Source: an uncultured Lachnospiraceae bacterium
GTDB lineage: Bacteria; Bacillota; Clostridia; Lachnospirales; Lachnospiraceae
NCBI GenBank assembly: GCA_944376425.1
Contig: CALWCS010000008.1
Coordinates: 1 to 56,292 of the forward strand
Direction: 5' to 3'
DNA: 56,292 nucleotides
Part shown: positions 28,866 to 38,718 of the stretch, one piece after another
Position numbering within the stretch: the first letter of the stretch is position 1
Layout: every line of letters begins with the position of its first letter
The notes under the pieces: generated by a model
What the model was told of the DNA's origin: nothing
What the model saw: the letters and a program-made list of their open reading frames with translations, nothing else
Database searches by the model: none
Made by a program: the position numbers and the translations under genes

Positions 28866-30632
28866 ATGAAAAAGATAATAGAACGAATCAATGAAGAGAT
28901 GATAAAAGCATTTACAAAAGCTGGATATGATGCGGAATTTGCAAAGGCAACGCTGTCAAACCGCCCGGATTTATGCGAATATCAGTGCAATGGAGCGATG
29001 GCGGCTGCAAAGAGATATAAAAAAGCGCCGATTCTGATTGCAAATGATGTTGTCTCAGCATTGTCACAGAGTAACGTATTTTCAGAAGTAAATGCGGTAA
29101 ACCCGGGATTTATTAATCTGCGGCTTCATCCGGAGTTTTTGGCCAGCTATCTTAGGGCTATGCAGGCAGATGAAAATTTGTCTGTGGAAAAGGTGAAAAA
29201 TCCTAAGACGATTATGATTGATTACGGTGGAGCAAACGTGGCCAAACCGCTCCATGTCGGACATTTGCGTTCAGCTATTATAGGAGAAAGTATTAAAAGA
29301 ATGGGACGCTTCCTAGGTCATCATATGATAGGAGATGTACATTTAGGAGACTGGGGACTTCAGATGGGACTGATCATCACAGAATTAAAAAAGAGACAGC
29401 CAGACTTGGTATATTTTGACGAGACCTATGAGGGAGAATATCCGAAAGAAGCGCCATTTACAATCTCAGAATTGGAAGAAATCTATCCAACTGCGAATGC
29501 TTACGCAAAAGAGCATCCGGAATTTAAAGAAGAAGCAATGCATGCGACGTATCTGCTTCAGAAGGGAAGCCGTGGATACGTAGCTTTATGGCATCATATT
29601 TTAGAGGTTTCCATTGCAGATTTAAAGAAAAATTACAGCAATTTGGATGTGACGTTTGATCTGTGGAAAAAAGAATCAGATGCTCAGCCTTATATTCCGG
29701 AGATGGTACAGTATATGAAAGACAATGGTTATGCCCATCTGGATGATGGAGCACTTGTCGTAGACGTAAAGGAAGAGACAGATACAAAGGAAATCCCTCC
29801 TTGCATGATTTTAAAATCAGATGGAGCATCTTTGTATAATACGACAGATCTTGCGACAATTGTGGAACGAATGAAACTGTTTCACCCGGATGAGATTATC
29901 TATGTGGTAGATAAGAGACAGGAATTATATTTTACACAGGTATTTCGCTGCGCAAGAAAAACAAAACTGGTAGAAGAAGATACAGAACTGAAGTTTCTGG
30001 GATTTGGAACGATGAATGGAAAAGACGGAAAACCATTTAAGACAAGAGACGGCGGCGTGATGAGACTGGAGAGACTTCTTTCTGAGATCAATGAGGAAAT
30101 GTATAAAAAGATTATTGAAAATCATGAAATTGATCCGGATGAAGCAAGAAAGACCGCAGAAATTGTAGCTTTGTCGGCGATAAAATATGGAGATCTGTCG
30201 AATCAGGCTTCCAAAGACTACATTTTTGATGTTGACCGCTTTACTTCATTTGAAGGAAATACAGGACCTTATATTCTATATACGATTGTTCGAATTAAAT
30301 CTATTTTAAACAGATATCAGGGACTCGGAAAAAAACTGGGAGAGGAAATCATTGGAATTCCTTGGAACGAAAGCGAAAAGGCAATGATGTTAGAAATTGT
30401 AAAATTTAATCAGGTTATGGAGACGGCTTACGAGGAACTTGCTCCTCATAAGATTTGCTCCTATATCTATGATCTGGCAAATGCATTTAACCGTTTTTAC
30501 CATGAAACCAAAATTCTTTCAGAAGAGGACGAAAAAAAACGTGCCGGCTGGATTCAGCTTCTTGTTTTAACAAAAGATGTTTTAGAGAATTGCATTCAGG
30601 TATTGGGATTTTCTTCCCCGGAAAGAATGTAG
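28866..30632 (+). CDS. argS: Arginyl-tRNA synthetase
   Basis: Charges tRNA-Arg with arginine using ATP. It is a 588-aa class I enzyme: the N-terminal Add1 domain begins 'KKIIERINEEMIKAFTKAG', and the HIGH motif is in AKPLHVGHLRSAIIGES. Further on are 'MIGDVHLGDWGLQMGLI', the specificity loop 'LKSDGASLYNTTDLATI', 'PFKTRDGGVMRL', and the C-terminal DALR anticodon-binding domain. ATG 28866 follows AAAGGAG; an in-frame ATG nine codons earlier lacks a site. Confidence 0.97.
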   Translation: MKKIIERINEEMIKAFTKAGYDAEFAKATLSNRPDLCEYQCNGAMAAAKRYKKAPILIANDVVSALSQSNVFSEVNAVNPGFINLRLHPEFLASYLRAMQADENLSVEKVKNPKTIMIDYGGANVAKPLHVGHLRSAIIGESIKRMGRFLGHHMIGDVHLGDWGLQMGLIITELKKRQPDLVYFDETYEGEYPKEAPFTISELEEIYPTANAYAKEHPEFKEEAMHATYLLQKGSRGYVALWHHILEVSIADLKKNYSNLDVTFDLWKKESDAQPYIPEMVQYMKDNGYAHLDDGALVVDVKEETDTKEIPPCMILKSDGASLYNTTDLATIVERMKLFHPDEIIYVVDKRQELYFTQVFRCARKTKLVEEDTELKFLGFGTMNGKDGKPFKTRDGGVMRLERLLSEINEEMYKKIIENHEIDPDEARKTAEIVALSAIKYGDLSNQASKDYIFDVDRFTSFEGNTGPYILYTIVRIKSILNRYQGLGKKLGEEIIGIPWNESEKAMMLEIVKFNQVMETAYEELAPHKICSYIYDLANAFNRFYHETKILSEEDEKKRAGWIQLLVLTKDVLENCIQVLGFSSPERM

Positions 30633-30711
30633 TACAATTTCAAAACGACATTCTGTTTTTTCTGTGACACGAAAATGAAGACTGGATAACTTGGAAAAAG
30701 GGGTATGATAT

Positions 30712-31953
30712 ATGATTTGTAAAAGATGTAAACAGGAAATTCCAGATGATGCAGCAATCTGCAAATATTGCGGCGAGATTATCGAAGAAAATATGGAAAA
30801 AAAGGTGAAGGAGAAAGAACAGGAAATCCAGAAGATGGAAGAGGAGGAAAAAGAAGATCTTTCAATTGAGGAACTTTTAAGAGAGCCTTTACCTACGGAA
30901 TTTAAGGTGACAGATAAGCTGCCTTACAAACAATCAAAGCAATATCTGGAAAGAAAGAAACAGGTAAAAAAGACAATTGCTATGACAGCAGGGATGATTG
31001 CCGCTACAGTTGCATTTGGAGTCGGTACATTTTTTCTTGTAAGAAATGTAATATTAAGACCAGATGAGCCAACTTCAGTTACAAGGATTGAGCCGGAAAC
31101 AAATGACGAATCAGATATAGAAGAGACAGTGAACACAGCAACCCCAAGTGTCAGTGCTGTAACAATAAAAAAAGAAAGAGAAACAGAAGAAACAGAGTCG
31201 GAAACAGAGTCAGAAACTGAGACAGAAAGTGAATCAGAGAGTGTTAGATCTGTATCTATCCAGGTTTCTGGAAACCGCAGAACCGAGACAGAAGAGGTGG
31301 CTCCTGTTACAATTAGAAGAGAGCGTCAAGAGACGGAGACAGAAAGTTTACAGACAGATCCGGGACAAACAGATCCGGGACAGACAAATCCGGGACAGAC
31401 AGATCCGGGACAGACAGATCCGGGACAGACAGATCCGGGACAGACAGATCCGGGACAGACAAATCCGGGACAGACAGATCCGGGACAGACAAATCCGGGA
31501 CAGACAGATCCGGGACAGACAAATCCGGGACAGACAGAGCCGCCGCAGACAGAACCGCCGCAGACAGAACCGCCGCAGACAGAGCCGCCGCAGACAGAAC
31601 CACCACAGACAGAATCAGAGACAGATCCATATCAAGAGGGGTGGGGAGAAGAAGAAGAACCAATCTACAGCGGAGGAGGATATATTCTTCCTAACAGCAG
31701 CAGTGAACTTCTGACAAGAGACTCTCTTGTGGGAATGTCAGCAAGCGATTTGATGCTGGCACGCAATGAGATTTTTGCAAGACATGGAAGAATGTTTGAA
31801 GATGAATGGCTGCAGTCGTATTTTAATTCTCAATCGTGGTATCAGCCTCTTTACTCACCTTCTGAATTTTCCTATGATTTACTTTCTTCTATTGAAGTAC
31901 AAAATGTTGAAACAATTCTTGCCTATGAAGCAGAACTGGCCGCAGAGTCATAA
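30712..31953 (+). CDS. Zinc-ribbon membrane protein with QTDPG repeats and a YARHG domain
   Basis: A 413-aa protein anchored by one membrane segment. Residues 1-25 form a zinc ribbon (Cys at 3, 6, 17, 20). A charged helix follows, then a membrane segment at about 86-112. After a Glu/Thr/Ser-rich stretch come 12 copies of QT(D/N)PG and 5 of QTEPP (about residues 214-298), a flexible spacer. The C-terminus has a YARHG domain: 'LMLARNEIFARHGRMFEDE' then 'YFNSQSWYQPLYSPSEFS'. The layout puts the zinc ribbon inside and the YARHG domain outside the cell. Function unknown; a wall-linked or sensing role is plausible. It precedes an exported amidase. Confidence 0.85.
   Translation: MICKRCKQEIPDDAAICKYCGEIIEENMEKKVKEKEQEIQKMEEEEKEDLSIEELLREPLPTEFKVTDKLPYKQSKQYLERKKQVKKTIAMTAGMIAATVAFGVGTFFLVRNVILRPDEPTSVTRIEPETNDESDIEETVNTATPSVSAVTIKKERETEETESETESETETESESESVRSVSIQVSGNRRTETEEVAPVTIRRERQETETESLQTDPGQTDPGQTNPGQTDPGQTDPGQTDPGQTDPGQTNPGQTDPGQTNPGQTDPGQTNPGQTEPPQTEPPQTEPPQTEPPQTEPPQTESETDPYQEGWGEEEEPIYSGGGYILPNSSSELLTRDSLVGMSASDLMLARNEIFARHGRMFEDEWLQSYFNSQSWYQPLYSPSEFSYDLLSSIEVQNVETILAYEAELAAES
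31351..31605 (+). repeat. 15-bp minisatellite, 17 units
   Basis: Seventeen tandem 15-bp units encode QT(D/N)PG (12) then QTEPP (5). The basic unit is CAGACAGATCCGGGA with mostly single-base variants. Such near-identical units change copy number easily by slippage and stay in frame. Confidence 0.95.
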
Positions 31954-31967
31954 GACAGGAGGAATTT

Positions 31968-32756
31968 ATGAAAAAAAGAAAAGTCAATAAAATAGCAAGT
32001 GTTTTTACGGCTTTTTTTCTTGCTTTTACATTTCTTTCAAGAGTAGAGGCAGCGGAGAGTGAAAAAAGTTTACAGGATCAGACAGAAGAACAGACACAAA
32101 AAATAACGCATATGGTAGCGATTGATCCGGGACATCAAGGACCAGGACAGGATATGAGCGGAATGGAGCCAAATGCTCCTGGTTCTGATGTCATGAAAGC
32201 AAGAATTGTGGCAGGGACGCAAGGCTCCACGACAGGGCTTGCCGAATCAGAGCTGAATCTTTCTGTTGCCTTGAAACTAAGAGATGAATTGGAAGAACGT
32301 GGCTATCAGGTAATTATGACTCGCACGGAGCAGGATGTTGATTTAAGCAATATTGACCGTGCATCGATTGCCACGGAACAAGGTGCTGAGATTACAGTGA
32401 GAATTCATGCAAATGGAAGTGAAGATGCTTCTGTCAGTGGGGCTTTGACAATGATCCCTTCTTCTGCAAATCCTTACGTAGGAGAACTGTATGAAGATTG
32501 TTATAGCCTTGGAGCAGCAGTATTAGAGTCATACTGCCAAGCAACCGGGCTAGAGAATAATGGAGTGGTAGAGACAGACACCATGACAGGACTCAACTGG
32601 AGTACAATGCCTGTGACAATTATAGAGATGGGCTTTATGACAAATCCCAGTGACGATCTGTATATGGCAGACGAAAATCATCAGGAAATCATGGCGAAAG
32701 GAATTGCAGACGGAATTGACACATATTTTTCACAGAAGGGTAGTACAATAGAGTGA
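31968..32756 (+). CDS. Exported N-acetylmuramoyl-L-alanine amidase (Amidase_3)
   Basis: Cleaves the stem peptide from MurNAc in the cell wall. A signal peptide is clear: MKKRKVNK, then a hydrophobic 'IASVFTAFFLAFTFLS', with a likely cleavage near 'VEAAES'. The catalytic domain has the zinc-binding motifs AIDPGHQGPG, a Glu in 'GLAESELNLSVALKL', 'ITVRIHANGSED' and the catalytic 'IIEMGFMTNPSDD'. 262 aa, with no extra wall-binding domain. AGGAGG precedes the ATG, and the stop overlaps the next gene (GTGA). Confidence 0.93.
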   Translation: MKKRKVNKIASVFTAFFLAFTFLSRVEAAESEKSLQDQTEEQTQKITHMVAIDPGHQGPGQDMSGMEPNAPGSDVMKARIVAGTQGSTTGLAESELNLSVALKLRDELEERGYQVIMTRTEQDVDLSNIDRASIATEQGAEITVRIHANGSEDASVSGALTMIPSSANPYVGELYEDCYSLGAAVLESYCQATGLENNGVVETDTMTGLNWSTMPVTIIEMGFMTNPSDDLYMADENHQEIMAKGIADGIDTYFSQKGSTIE

Positions 32757-33382
32757 GAATAGCAGAAAGAAGTCTTTTCTCAGTGATTACGCCGATGGTG
32801 CTGCATTTTTTAACTTCGCAGGCAGTTGTTGCTTTATTTGGGAGATACTGCGATATGGCAGAATTGACAGCTATTACAGCAGCATTACTTGTACCGGTGG
32901 CAATTTTTCTATATCGCAGAGAAATCATGCAGTATCAAGACCGGGAGAGAAAAAAAACAGGGAAAAGAGATCTGATTTATGCGGCACTTTTGGGAATCAT
33001 TGTAAGTCAGACCTTGACATGGGTGATCAATGTAAGCGGTATGATCCAATATTTTTCAAATGAAACACAAGAAAAACTTTTCAATGGAAAGTTTTTGGTG
33101 CAGATTTTAGGATCATGTGTGTTTGTTCCAATTACAGAGGAAATTTTATTTCGCGGACTAACGTATCAAAGAATGAAGCGGATGGCAGGGATGCAGTGGG
33201 GAATCGTACTTTCTTCTTTACTGTTTGCTATCTACCATGGAAACTTGATTCAGATGCTTTATGCATTTCCGATGGCACTTTTTTTGTGTGCTGTTTATGA
33301 GAAATGCGACAGTATTAAAGGACCGATTGCAGTGCATATGGCGGCAAATCTGACAGCAGTGATACTGAACGATATTAGATAA
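32753..33382 (+). CDS. CPBP (CAAX/Abi) family intramembrane protease
   Basis: A 209-aa membrane protein with about six membrane segments. The CPBP catalytic motif EExxxR is present as TEEILFRG (E129, E130, R134), with a later His in 'LFAIYHGNLIQML' and 'HMAANLTAV'. In Gram-positive bacteria this family is linked to bacteriocin immunity, prenyl-protein processing or phage defence; the role here is unknown. It starts at GTG 32753 overlapping the amidase stop, so the two are coupled, which suggests a cell-envelope function. Confidence 0.88.
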   Translation: MRIAERSLFSVITPMVLHFLTSQAVVALFGRYCDMAELTAITAALLVPVAIFLYRREIMQYQDRERKKTGKRDLIYAALLGIIVSQTLTWVINVSGMIQYFSNETQEKLFNGKFLVQILGSCVFVPITEEILFRGLTYQRMKRMAGMQWGIVLSSLLFAIYHGNLIQMLYAFPMALFLCAVYEKCDSIKGPIAVHMAANLTAVILNDIR

Positions 33383-33421
33383 AGGGTGCGGCACATGGCA
33401 GCGCTCTTTTTCTATTTCCGG

Positions 33422-33450
33422 TTGTTATCATCCTTTCATAATGATATAAT
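33422..33450 (+). promoter_or_regulatory. Promoter of the murE operon
   Basis: TTGTTA (33422-33427), a 17-bp spacer, TATAAT (33445-33450), about 85 bases upstream of murE. It is the best visible promoter for the long housekeeping run that follows. Confidence 0.75.
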
Positions 33451-33535
33451 GAAAAAGAAATCAGCTATTCTTAAAAGGATGAAAAGAAAGCCAAGAAAAA
33501 ATAGAATAAAAATGGATTAAAATGGAGGAGCATCA

Positions 33536-34993
33536 ATGAGACTGACAGAATTGTTGGAAAGAGTGGAATATGAGTGTGTCAATGGCAGTCTGGATGTAGA
33601 GGTAAAAGATATTATCAACGATTCCAGAAAGGTCAGTGAAGGATCTTTATTTTTCTGCATCAAAGGAGCAGTCAGTGATGGACATCAATATGTATCAGAA
33701 GTCGTAGAAAAGGGAGCGCGTGTACTGATTGTGGAAGATCCTGTGGAAGTACCGGAAAATATAACAGTAATTCGTGTCAAAGACAGCAGACTTGCAATGT
33801 CGTATATTTCAGCGGCTTATTATGGATATCCGGCTGAAAAGCTGAAGGTAATCGGAGTTACGGGTACAAAAGGGAAAACGACAACTACATATATGATAAA
33901 ATCTATCTTGGAGACGGCAGGATATAAAGTTGGTCTGATTGGAACGATTCAGACAATTATCGGAGACGAAGCTTTTCCGGCTGAAAATACAACGCCAGAG
34001 TCCTGTACGGTACAGCAGTATTTTCGGAAGATGGTAGATGCCGGATGTGAGATTGCAGTTATGGAGGTTTCCTCCCAGGGCTTGATGCTTCATCGGACAG
34101 CTGGCGTGATGTTTGAAATCGGTGTGTTTACCAACCTACAGCCAGATCATATCGGACCGGCAGAACATCACAGTTTTGAGGAATATATGGAATGTAAGAG
34201 TATGCTGTTTCGGCAATGCCGTCTAGGAATTGTAAATATCGATGATCCTTATGTGGAAAACATCTTAAAAAATCATACCTGCAAAGTAGAGACAGTTGGA
34301 TTTGATAAGAGTGCTGATTTTCGCGCATCAGATGTCAAAATGATCAATGGACCGGGATATTTGGGAGTTCATTATGATGTAGAGGGAAAAATGAACTTTC
34401 CGGTAGAGGTCGATATTCCTGGAAAATTCAGCGTATATAATTCTCTGACGGCAATTGCAGTCTGCAGCCATTTTCATGTGACACAAGATGATATCTGTAC
34501 TGCATTGAAAAAAGAAAAAGTAAAAGGAAGAATTGAACTGATTAAGGTATCCGATAAATTTACAGTAATGCTGGACTATGCTCATAATGCAATGAGTCTG
34601 GAGAGTCTTCTAAAAACACTGAGGGAATACCATCCGCACCGTCTGATTTGTCTGTTCGGATGTGGAGGAAACCGCGATAAAAACAGAAGATACCAAATGG
34701 GAGAAGTTTCCGGAAAGCTCGCAGATCTTTCAATTATTACGTCGGATAACCCCAGATTTGAAAATCCAGAAGATATTATTGAGGATATTTTGGTAGGAAT
34801 CAAAAAGACAAACGGAAAATATGTAAAAATTACAGACAGAAAAGAAGCAATGGCTTGGGCGATTCATCACGGAGAGCCAGGGGATATCATTGTAATGGCA
34901 GGAAAAGGGCATGAGACATATCAGGAGATCAAAGGTGTAAAATATCCGATGGATGAACGGATACTGATCCAGGAAATTATGCAGGAAGATTAG
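33536..34993 (+). CDS. murE: UDP-MurNAc-tripeptide synthetase (MurE)
   Basis: Adds the third amino acid to the peptidoglycan precursor UDP-MurNAc-Ala-Glu using ATP. It has the Mur ligase P-loop GVTGTKGKTTTTYMI (about residues 108-122), the central 'TTPESCTVQQYFRKMVDAG', and the C-terminal motif SDNPRFENP. The DNPR sequence is the known signature for meso-diaminopimelate rather than lysine. 485 aa, full length. GGAGG precedes the ATG. It lies apart from the dcw cluster and upstream of priA. Confidence 0.96.
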   Translation: MRLTELLERVEYECVNGSLDVEVKDIINDSRKVSEGSLFFCIKGAVSDGHQYVSEVVEKGARVLIVEDPVEVPENITVIRVKDSRLAMSYISAAYYGYPAEKLKVIGVTGTKGKTTTTYMIKSILETAGYKVGLIGTIQTIIGDEAFPAENTTPESCTVQQYFRKMVDAGCEIAVMEVSSQGLMLHRTAGVMFEIGVFTNLQPDHIGPAEHHSFEEYMECKSMLFRQCRLGIVNIDDPYVENILKNHTCKVETVGFDKSADFRASDVKMINGPGYLGVHYDVEGKMNFPVEVDIPGKFSVYNSLTAIAVCSHFHVTQDDICTALKKEKVKGRIELIKVSDKFTVMLDYAHNAMSLESLLKTLREYHPHRLICLFGCGGNRDKNRRYQMGEVSGKLADLSIITSDNPRFENPEDIIEDILVGIKKTNGKYVKITDRKEAMAWAIHHGEPGDIIVMAGKGHETYQEIKGVKYPMDERILIQEIMQED

Positions 34994-35005
34994 AGAGGAA
35001 AACAG

Positions 35006-37231
35006 ATGAAACAGCAATATGCGGATATTATCGTGGATATTACGCAGGAAAAGCTGGATCACACGTTTCAGTATAAAATTCCAGAGGAACTGTCTTCCCA
35101 GGTAAAAGAAGGAACTGCTGTGGAGATACCCTTTGGAAAGGGAAACCGTCTGATTCGCGGATATGTGATATCGCTGTCTGGGAAACCAAAATTAGATGAG
35201 AAAAAGATAAAAGAAATTCACAGTGTTCGAAAACAGGAAATCGGAGCAGAGGAAAACAGAATGGCACTTGCTGCATGGATGAGAGAACAGTACGGCGGGA
35301 CTATGATTCAGGCAATTAAGACCGTTATTCCGGTGAAACAAAAACAACGACCGAAAGAAAAAAAGACCGTTTACCTGGCAATTCCAAAAGAAGAGGCGGC
35401 ACAGAGATTAGAACTTTTTCAAAAAAAGCATCAGACAGCAAGAGCAAGAATATTAGAAGCGTTGTTAGAGGAAGAGCAGATACCATATGGAGTAGTTACG
35501 GGAAAATTAAACGTAACTGCTTCGGTAATTCGGACTTTGGAGGAACAGGGTATTTTAAAGTGTGAATCGGAAACGGTATACCGCAATCCGATTTCCATAC
35601 AGGAAAAAAAGCGCGCCAGGATCTGTTTAAACGCGGAACAAGAGGCGATTGTTCAGGATATTATTTTTCATTGGGAAGAAAAAGAATATCGTACCTCTTT
35701 GATCCATGGAATTACAGGAAGCGGGAAAACAGAAATTTATATGGAACTCATTGCGTATGCTGTAAAACAGGGAGGTCAGGCAATTGTTCTGATTCCTGAG
35801 ATTGCGCTGACTTACCAGACAGTGATGCGCTTTTACAGACGATTCGGAGAACGAATTTCCATTATGCATTCGAGACTTTCTCCTGGAGAGAGATATGATC
35901 AGTTTGAGCGTGCAAAAGACGGAGAAATTGATGTGATGATTGGACCTAGATCTGCGCTTTTTACACCGTTTCCCAATTTGAAAATAATTATTATCGATGA
36001 AGAACATGAAGATACTTATCAAAGTGAGACTGTTCCAAGATATCATGCAAGAGAAGTTGCAATTCAGCGTGCAAATTTAGAAGATGCGAAAGTCATTTTA
36101 GGTTCAGCGACCCCATCTTTGGAATCATATTATCGTGCTCAAAAAGGAATTTATCGTCTCTATACACTGAAAAAAAGAGCAAAAGAAAGTAAGCTGCCAG
36201 AAGTTCAGATTGTAGATCTGAGAGCAGAATTAAAAAGCGGAAATCGTTCCGTATTAAGCGTTGTTTTAAGAGAAAAAATAGAAGAAACATTGGAAAAAAA
36301 ACAGCAGATCATGCTGTTTTTAAACAGAAGAGGATACGCCGGATTTTTATCCTGTCGTTCATGCGGACATGTAATAAAATGTCCGCATTGTGACGTATCT
36401 TTGGCACTCCATAATAATGGAAAATTAATCTGTCATTACTGCGGCTACGAAGAAGAACGACAAAAAATATGTCCTGAGTGCGGGTCTTCTTTTTTGTCAA
36501 GTTTTCGTGTTGGGACACAGCAGATTGAGGAAGTTGTGCAGAGAGAATTTCCAAATGCAAAGATTTTGCGAATGGATCTCGATACAACAAAAGAAAAAGA
36601 CGGACATGCCAAAATTTTATCGGCATTTTCAGGACATGAAGCGGATATTTTAATTGGAACACAGATGATTGTAAAAGGACATGATTTTCCAGAAGTTACT
36701 CTTGTAGGAGTCCTTGCGGCAGATTTGTCCTTACATGCCGGCACGTATCGTGCAGCAGAAAAGACCTTTCAGCTTTTGACACAGGCAGCAGGAAGAGCAG
36801 GACGGAGAGAAAAACCAGGTGAAGTGATTATTCAGACATATAATCCTGAACATTACAGTATTGTCAATGCAGCACATCAAGATTATGAAAGTTTTTATGA
36901 ACAGGAAATTTTATATAGAACACTTGCCGGATATCCTCCGGTTTCTCATTTGATGGGAGTTCATGCTTCGTGCAAAGATAAAAATCATCTGGATATGGGA
37001 ATGACTTATCTGAAAAAATATATAGAACAGATTATTCCGAAAAAAGCAGGCATAACAGTGATTGGTCCGGCAGATGAACAGATCTCAAAGATCAGTGATA
37101 TTTATCGAAAAGTAATGTATGTAAAGTATAAAGATCAGCAGATGCTGTTAAAAATAAAAGAAAGAATGGAACAGTACATGGAAGCAAATGAGGGATACCG
37201 TACGATTTTGGTTCAATTTGATATGAATTAG
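35006..37231 (+). CDS. priA: Primosomal protein N' (replication restart helicase PriA)
   Basis: Restarts stalled replication forks by recognising branched DNA and loading the helicase. The 741-aa protein has the N-terminal 3'-end-binding domain ('YADIIVDITQEKLDHTFQY'), Walker A GITGSGKTEIY (about residue 230), DEEH, and a zinc-binding region with eight Cys ('CRSCGHVIKCPHCDVSLALH', CHYCGYEEERQKICPECG). Helicase motifs V and VI are in 'GTQMIVKGHDFPEVTLVG' and QAAGRAGR. It starts 13 bases after murE and is followed by def. Confidence 0.97.
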   Translation: MKQQYADIIVDITQEKLDHTFQYKIPEELSSQVKEGTAVEIPFGKGNRLIRGYVISLSGKPKLDEKKIKEIHSVRKQEIGAEENRMALAAWMREQYGGTMIQAIKTVIPVKQKQRPKEKKTVYLAIPKEEAAQRLELFQKKHQTARARILEALLEEEQIPYGVVTGKLNVTASVIRTLEEQGILKCESETVYRNPISIQEKKRARICLNAEQEAIVQDIIFHWEEKEYRTSLIHGITGSGKTEIYMELIAYAVKQGGQAIVLIPEIALTYQTVMRFYRRFGERISIMHSRLSPGERYDQFERAKDGEIDVMIGPRSALFTPFPNLKIIIIDEEHEDTYQSETVPRYHAREVAIQRANLEDAKVILGSATPSLESYYRAQKGIYRLYTLKKRAKESKLPEVQIVDLRAELKSGNRSVLSVVLREKIEETLEKKQQIMLFLNRRGYAGFLSCRSCGHVIKCPHCDVSLALHNNGKLICHYCGYEEERQKICPECGSSFLSSFRVGTQQIEEVVQREFPNAKILRMDLDTTKEKDGHAKILSAFSGHEADILIGTQMIVKGHDFPEVTLVGVLAADLSLHAGTYRAAEKTFQLLTQAAGRAGRREKPGEVIIQTYNPEHYSIVNAAHQDYESFYEQEILYRTLAGYPPVSHLMGVHASCKDKNHLDMGMTYLKKYIEQIIPKKAGITVIGPADEQISKISDIYRKVMYVKYKDQQMLLKIKERMEQYMEANEGYRTILVQFDMN

Positions 37232-37278
37232 CCGATGCGGCAAAAGCCAGGAAAATGAAATGAAGTGGAGGAAGAAAA

Positions 37279-37755
37279 ATGGCTATCAGAACGATCAGAA
37301 CAATGGGTGATGAGATACTGGAGAAAAAATGCAGAACAGTAGAGGAGATGACAGCAAGAACAAAAGATTTGATTGATGATATGTTTGAGACAATGTACGA
37401 GGCAGGCGGAGTCGGTCTTGCAGCGCCTCAGGTGGGAATTTTAAAACGGATTGTAGTAATTGATACGGACGGAACCCCTTATGTATTGATTAATCCCGAG
37501 ATTATTGAGACATCAGGCACACAGACAGGACAAGAAGGATGTTTAAGCCTTCCGGGAAAATATGGGATTGTGACAAGACCGAATTACGTAAAAGTCAGAG
37601 CATATGACGAAAATATGAACCTGTACGAACTGGAAGGAACAGAATTGCTGGCAAGAGCAATCTGTCATGAATGCGAACATCTGGATGGAATTCTTTATGT
37701 GGAGCATATTGAAGGAGAACTGATGGATGTAGAACCGGAAGTTGAAGAAGAATGA
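37279..37755 (+). CDS. def: Peptide deformylase
   Basis: Removes the formyl group from new proteins. All three catalytic motifs are intact in 158 aa: GVGLAAPQVG (44-53), EGCLS (86-90) and HECEH (130-134), with metal ligands Cys 88, His 130 and His 134. It is followed after eight bases by fmt, which adds the formyl group, a very common pairing. GTGGAGG precedes ATG 37279. Confidence 0.98.
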   Translation: MAIRTIRTMGDEILEKKCRTVEEMTARTKDLIDDMFETMYEAGGVGLAAPQVGILKRIVVIDTDGTPYVLINPEIIETSGTQTGQEGCLSLPGKYGIVTRPNYVKVRAYDENMNLYELEGTELLARAICHECEHLDGILYVEHIEGELMDVEPEVEEE

Positions 37756-37763
37756 GGTGAAAC

Positions 37764-38699
37764 ATGAAAGTAGTATTTATGGGAACACCGGATTTTGCAG
37801 TGGAAACCTTGGAAGCTTTGATTCGCTCTGAGCATCAAATCGCAGCGGTAGTAACCCAGCCTGACAAACCAAAGGGACGGGGGAAATCAATGCAGTTTCC
37901 GCCGGTAAAAGAAATAGCACTTAAGGAAGGCTTGATCATCTATCAGCCCAAAAAGGTACGTGATCCGGAATTTATTAAAATTTTAAAAGAAATTGCTCCA
38001 GATGTAATTGTTGTCGTCGCATTTGGGCAGATTATACCACAGGAGATCATTGATTTACCGAAGTACGGATGTATTAACGTCCATGGTTCACTGCTTCCAA
38101 AATACAGAGGAGCAGCGCCGATTCAATGGGCGGTAATCGATGGCGAACAAGAGTCCGGCGTCACTACAATGCAAATGGATGCCGGTTTGGATACCGGGGA
38201 TATGTTGTTAAAGACAGTTGTGACACTGCAGGAAAAAGAGACGGGAGGAAGTCTGTTTGAAAAGTTAAGTAAGGCAGGGGCCGATCTTTTGATCAGGACA
38301 TTAAAAGCTCTGGAAGAAAATAGCGTGACTCCGAAAAAACAGGGAGAAAGTCCGACGCCATACGCCAAAATGCTGACGAAAGAAATGGGAAGGATCGACT
38401 GGGAAAAAGAAGCAAAAGTAATAGAAAGACTGATCCGGGGACTTAATCCATGGCCGAGTGCCTACACCTATCTGGGAGAAAAAACACTCAAAATCTGGCA
38501 GGCACAAGTAGAGGAAAGAGAGACAGGAGAAAAACCAGGAACCGTAATAGAAGTAAATAAAAAAGAATTAAAAGTTCAGACTGGAAAAGGAATCCTTTCG
38601 CTGGAGGAAGTGCAGCTGGAGGGAAAAAAACGAATGGAGATAGATGCCTTCCTGCGGGGAAATGCAGTGGAGAAAGGGACAGTTTTTGGTCTGACGTAA
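37764..38699 (+). CDS. fmt: Methionyl-tRNA formyltransferase
   Basis: Formylates initiator Met-tRNA from 10-formyltetrahydrofolate. The N-terminal formyltransferase domain shows VVFMGTPDFAVETLEAL, 'TQPDKPKGRGK', and the active-site Asn-His and SLLPKYRGAAPIQWAVI, followed by 'GVTTMQMDAGLDTGDML'. The C-terminal OB-like tRNA-binding domain begins near 'RGLNPWPSAYTYL'. 311 aa, full length. It is spaced eight bases from def. Confidence 0.98.
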   Translation: MKVVFMGTPDFAVETLEALIRSEHQIAAVVTQPDKPKGRGKSMQFPPVKEIALKEGLIIYQPKKVRDPEFIKILKEIAPDVIVVVAFGQIIPQEIIDLPKYGCINVHGSLLPKYRGAAPIQWAVIDGEQESGVTTMQMDAGLDTGDMLLKTVVTLQEKETGGSLFEKLSKAGADLLIRTLKALEENSVTPKKQGESPTPYAKMLTKEMGRIDWEKEAKVIERLIRGLNPWPSAYTYLGEKTLKIWQAQVEERETGEKPGTVIEVNKKELKVQTGKGILSLEEVQLEGKKRMEIDAFLRGNAVEKGTVFGLT

Positions 38700-38718
38700 T
38701 AGAAAGGAAGGAATCTCT

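Noticed and set aside
31229..31714. Second-frame coding region with RQIRD repeats over the minisatellite (and a minus-strand Val/Leu/Ser version)
   Set aside because: It is a shadow of the QTDPG repeat: a 15-bp unit without stops stays open in several frames. The zinc-ribbon/YARHG frame has real domains on both sides.
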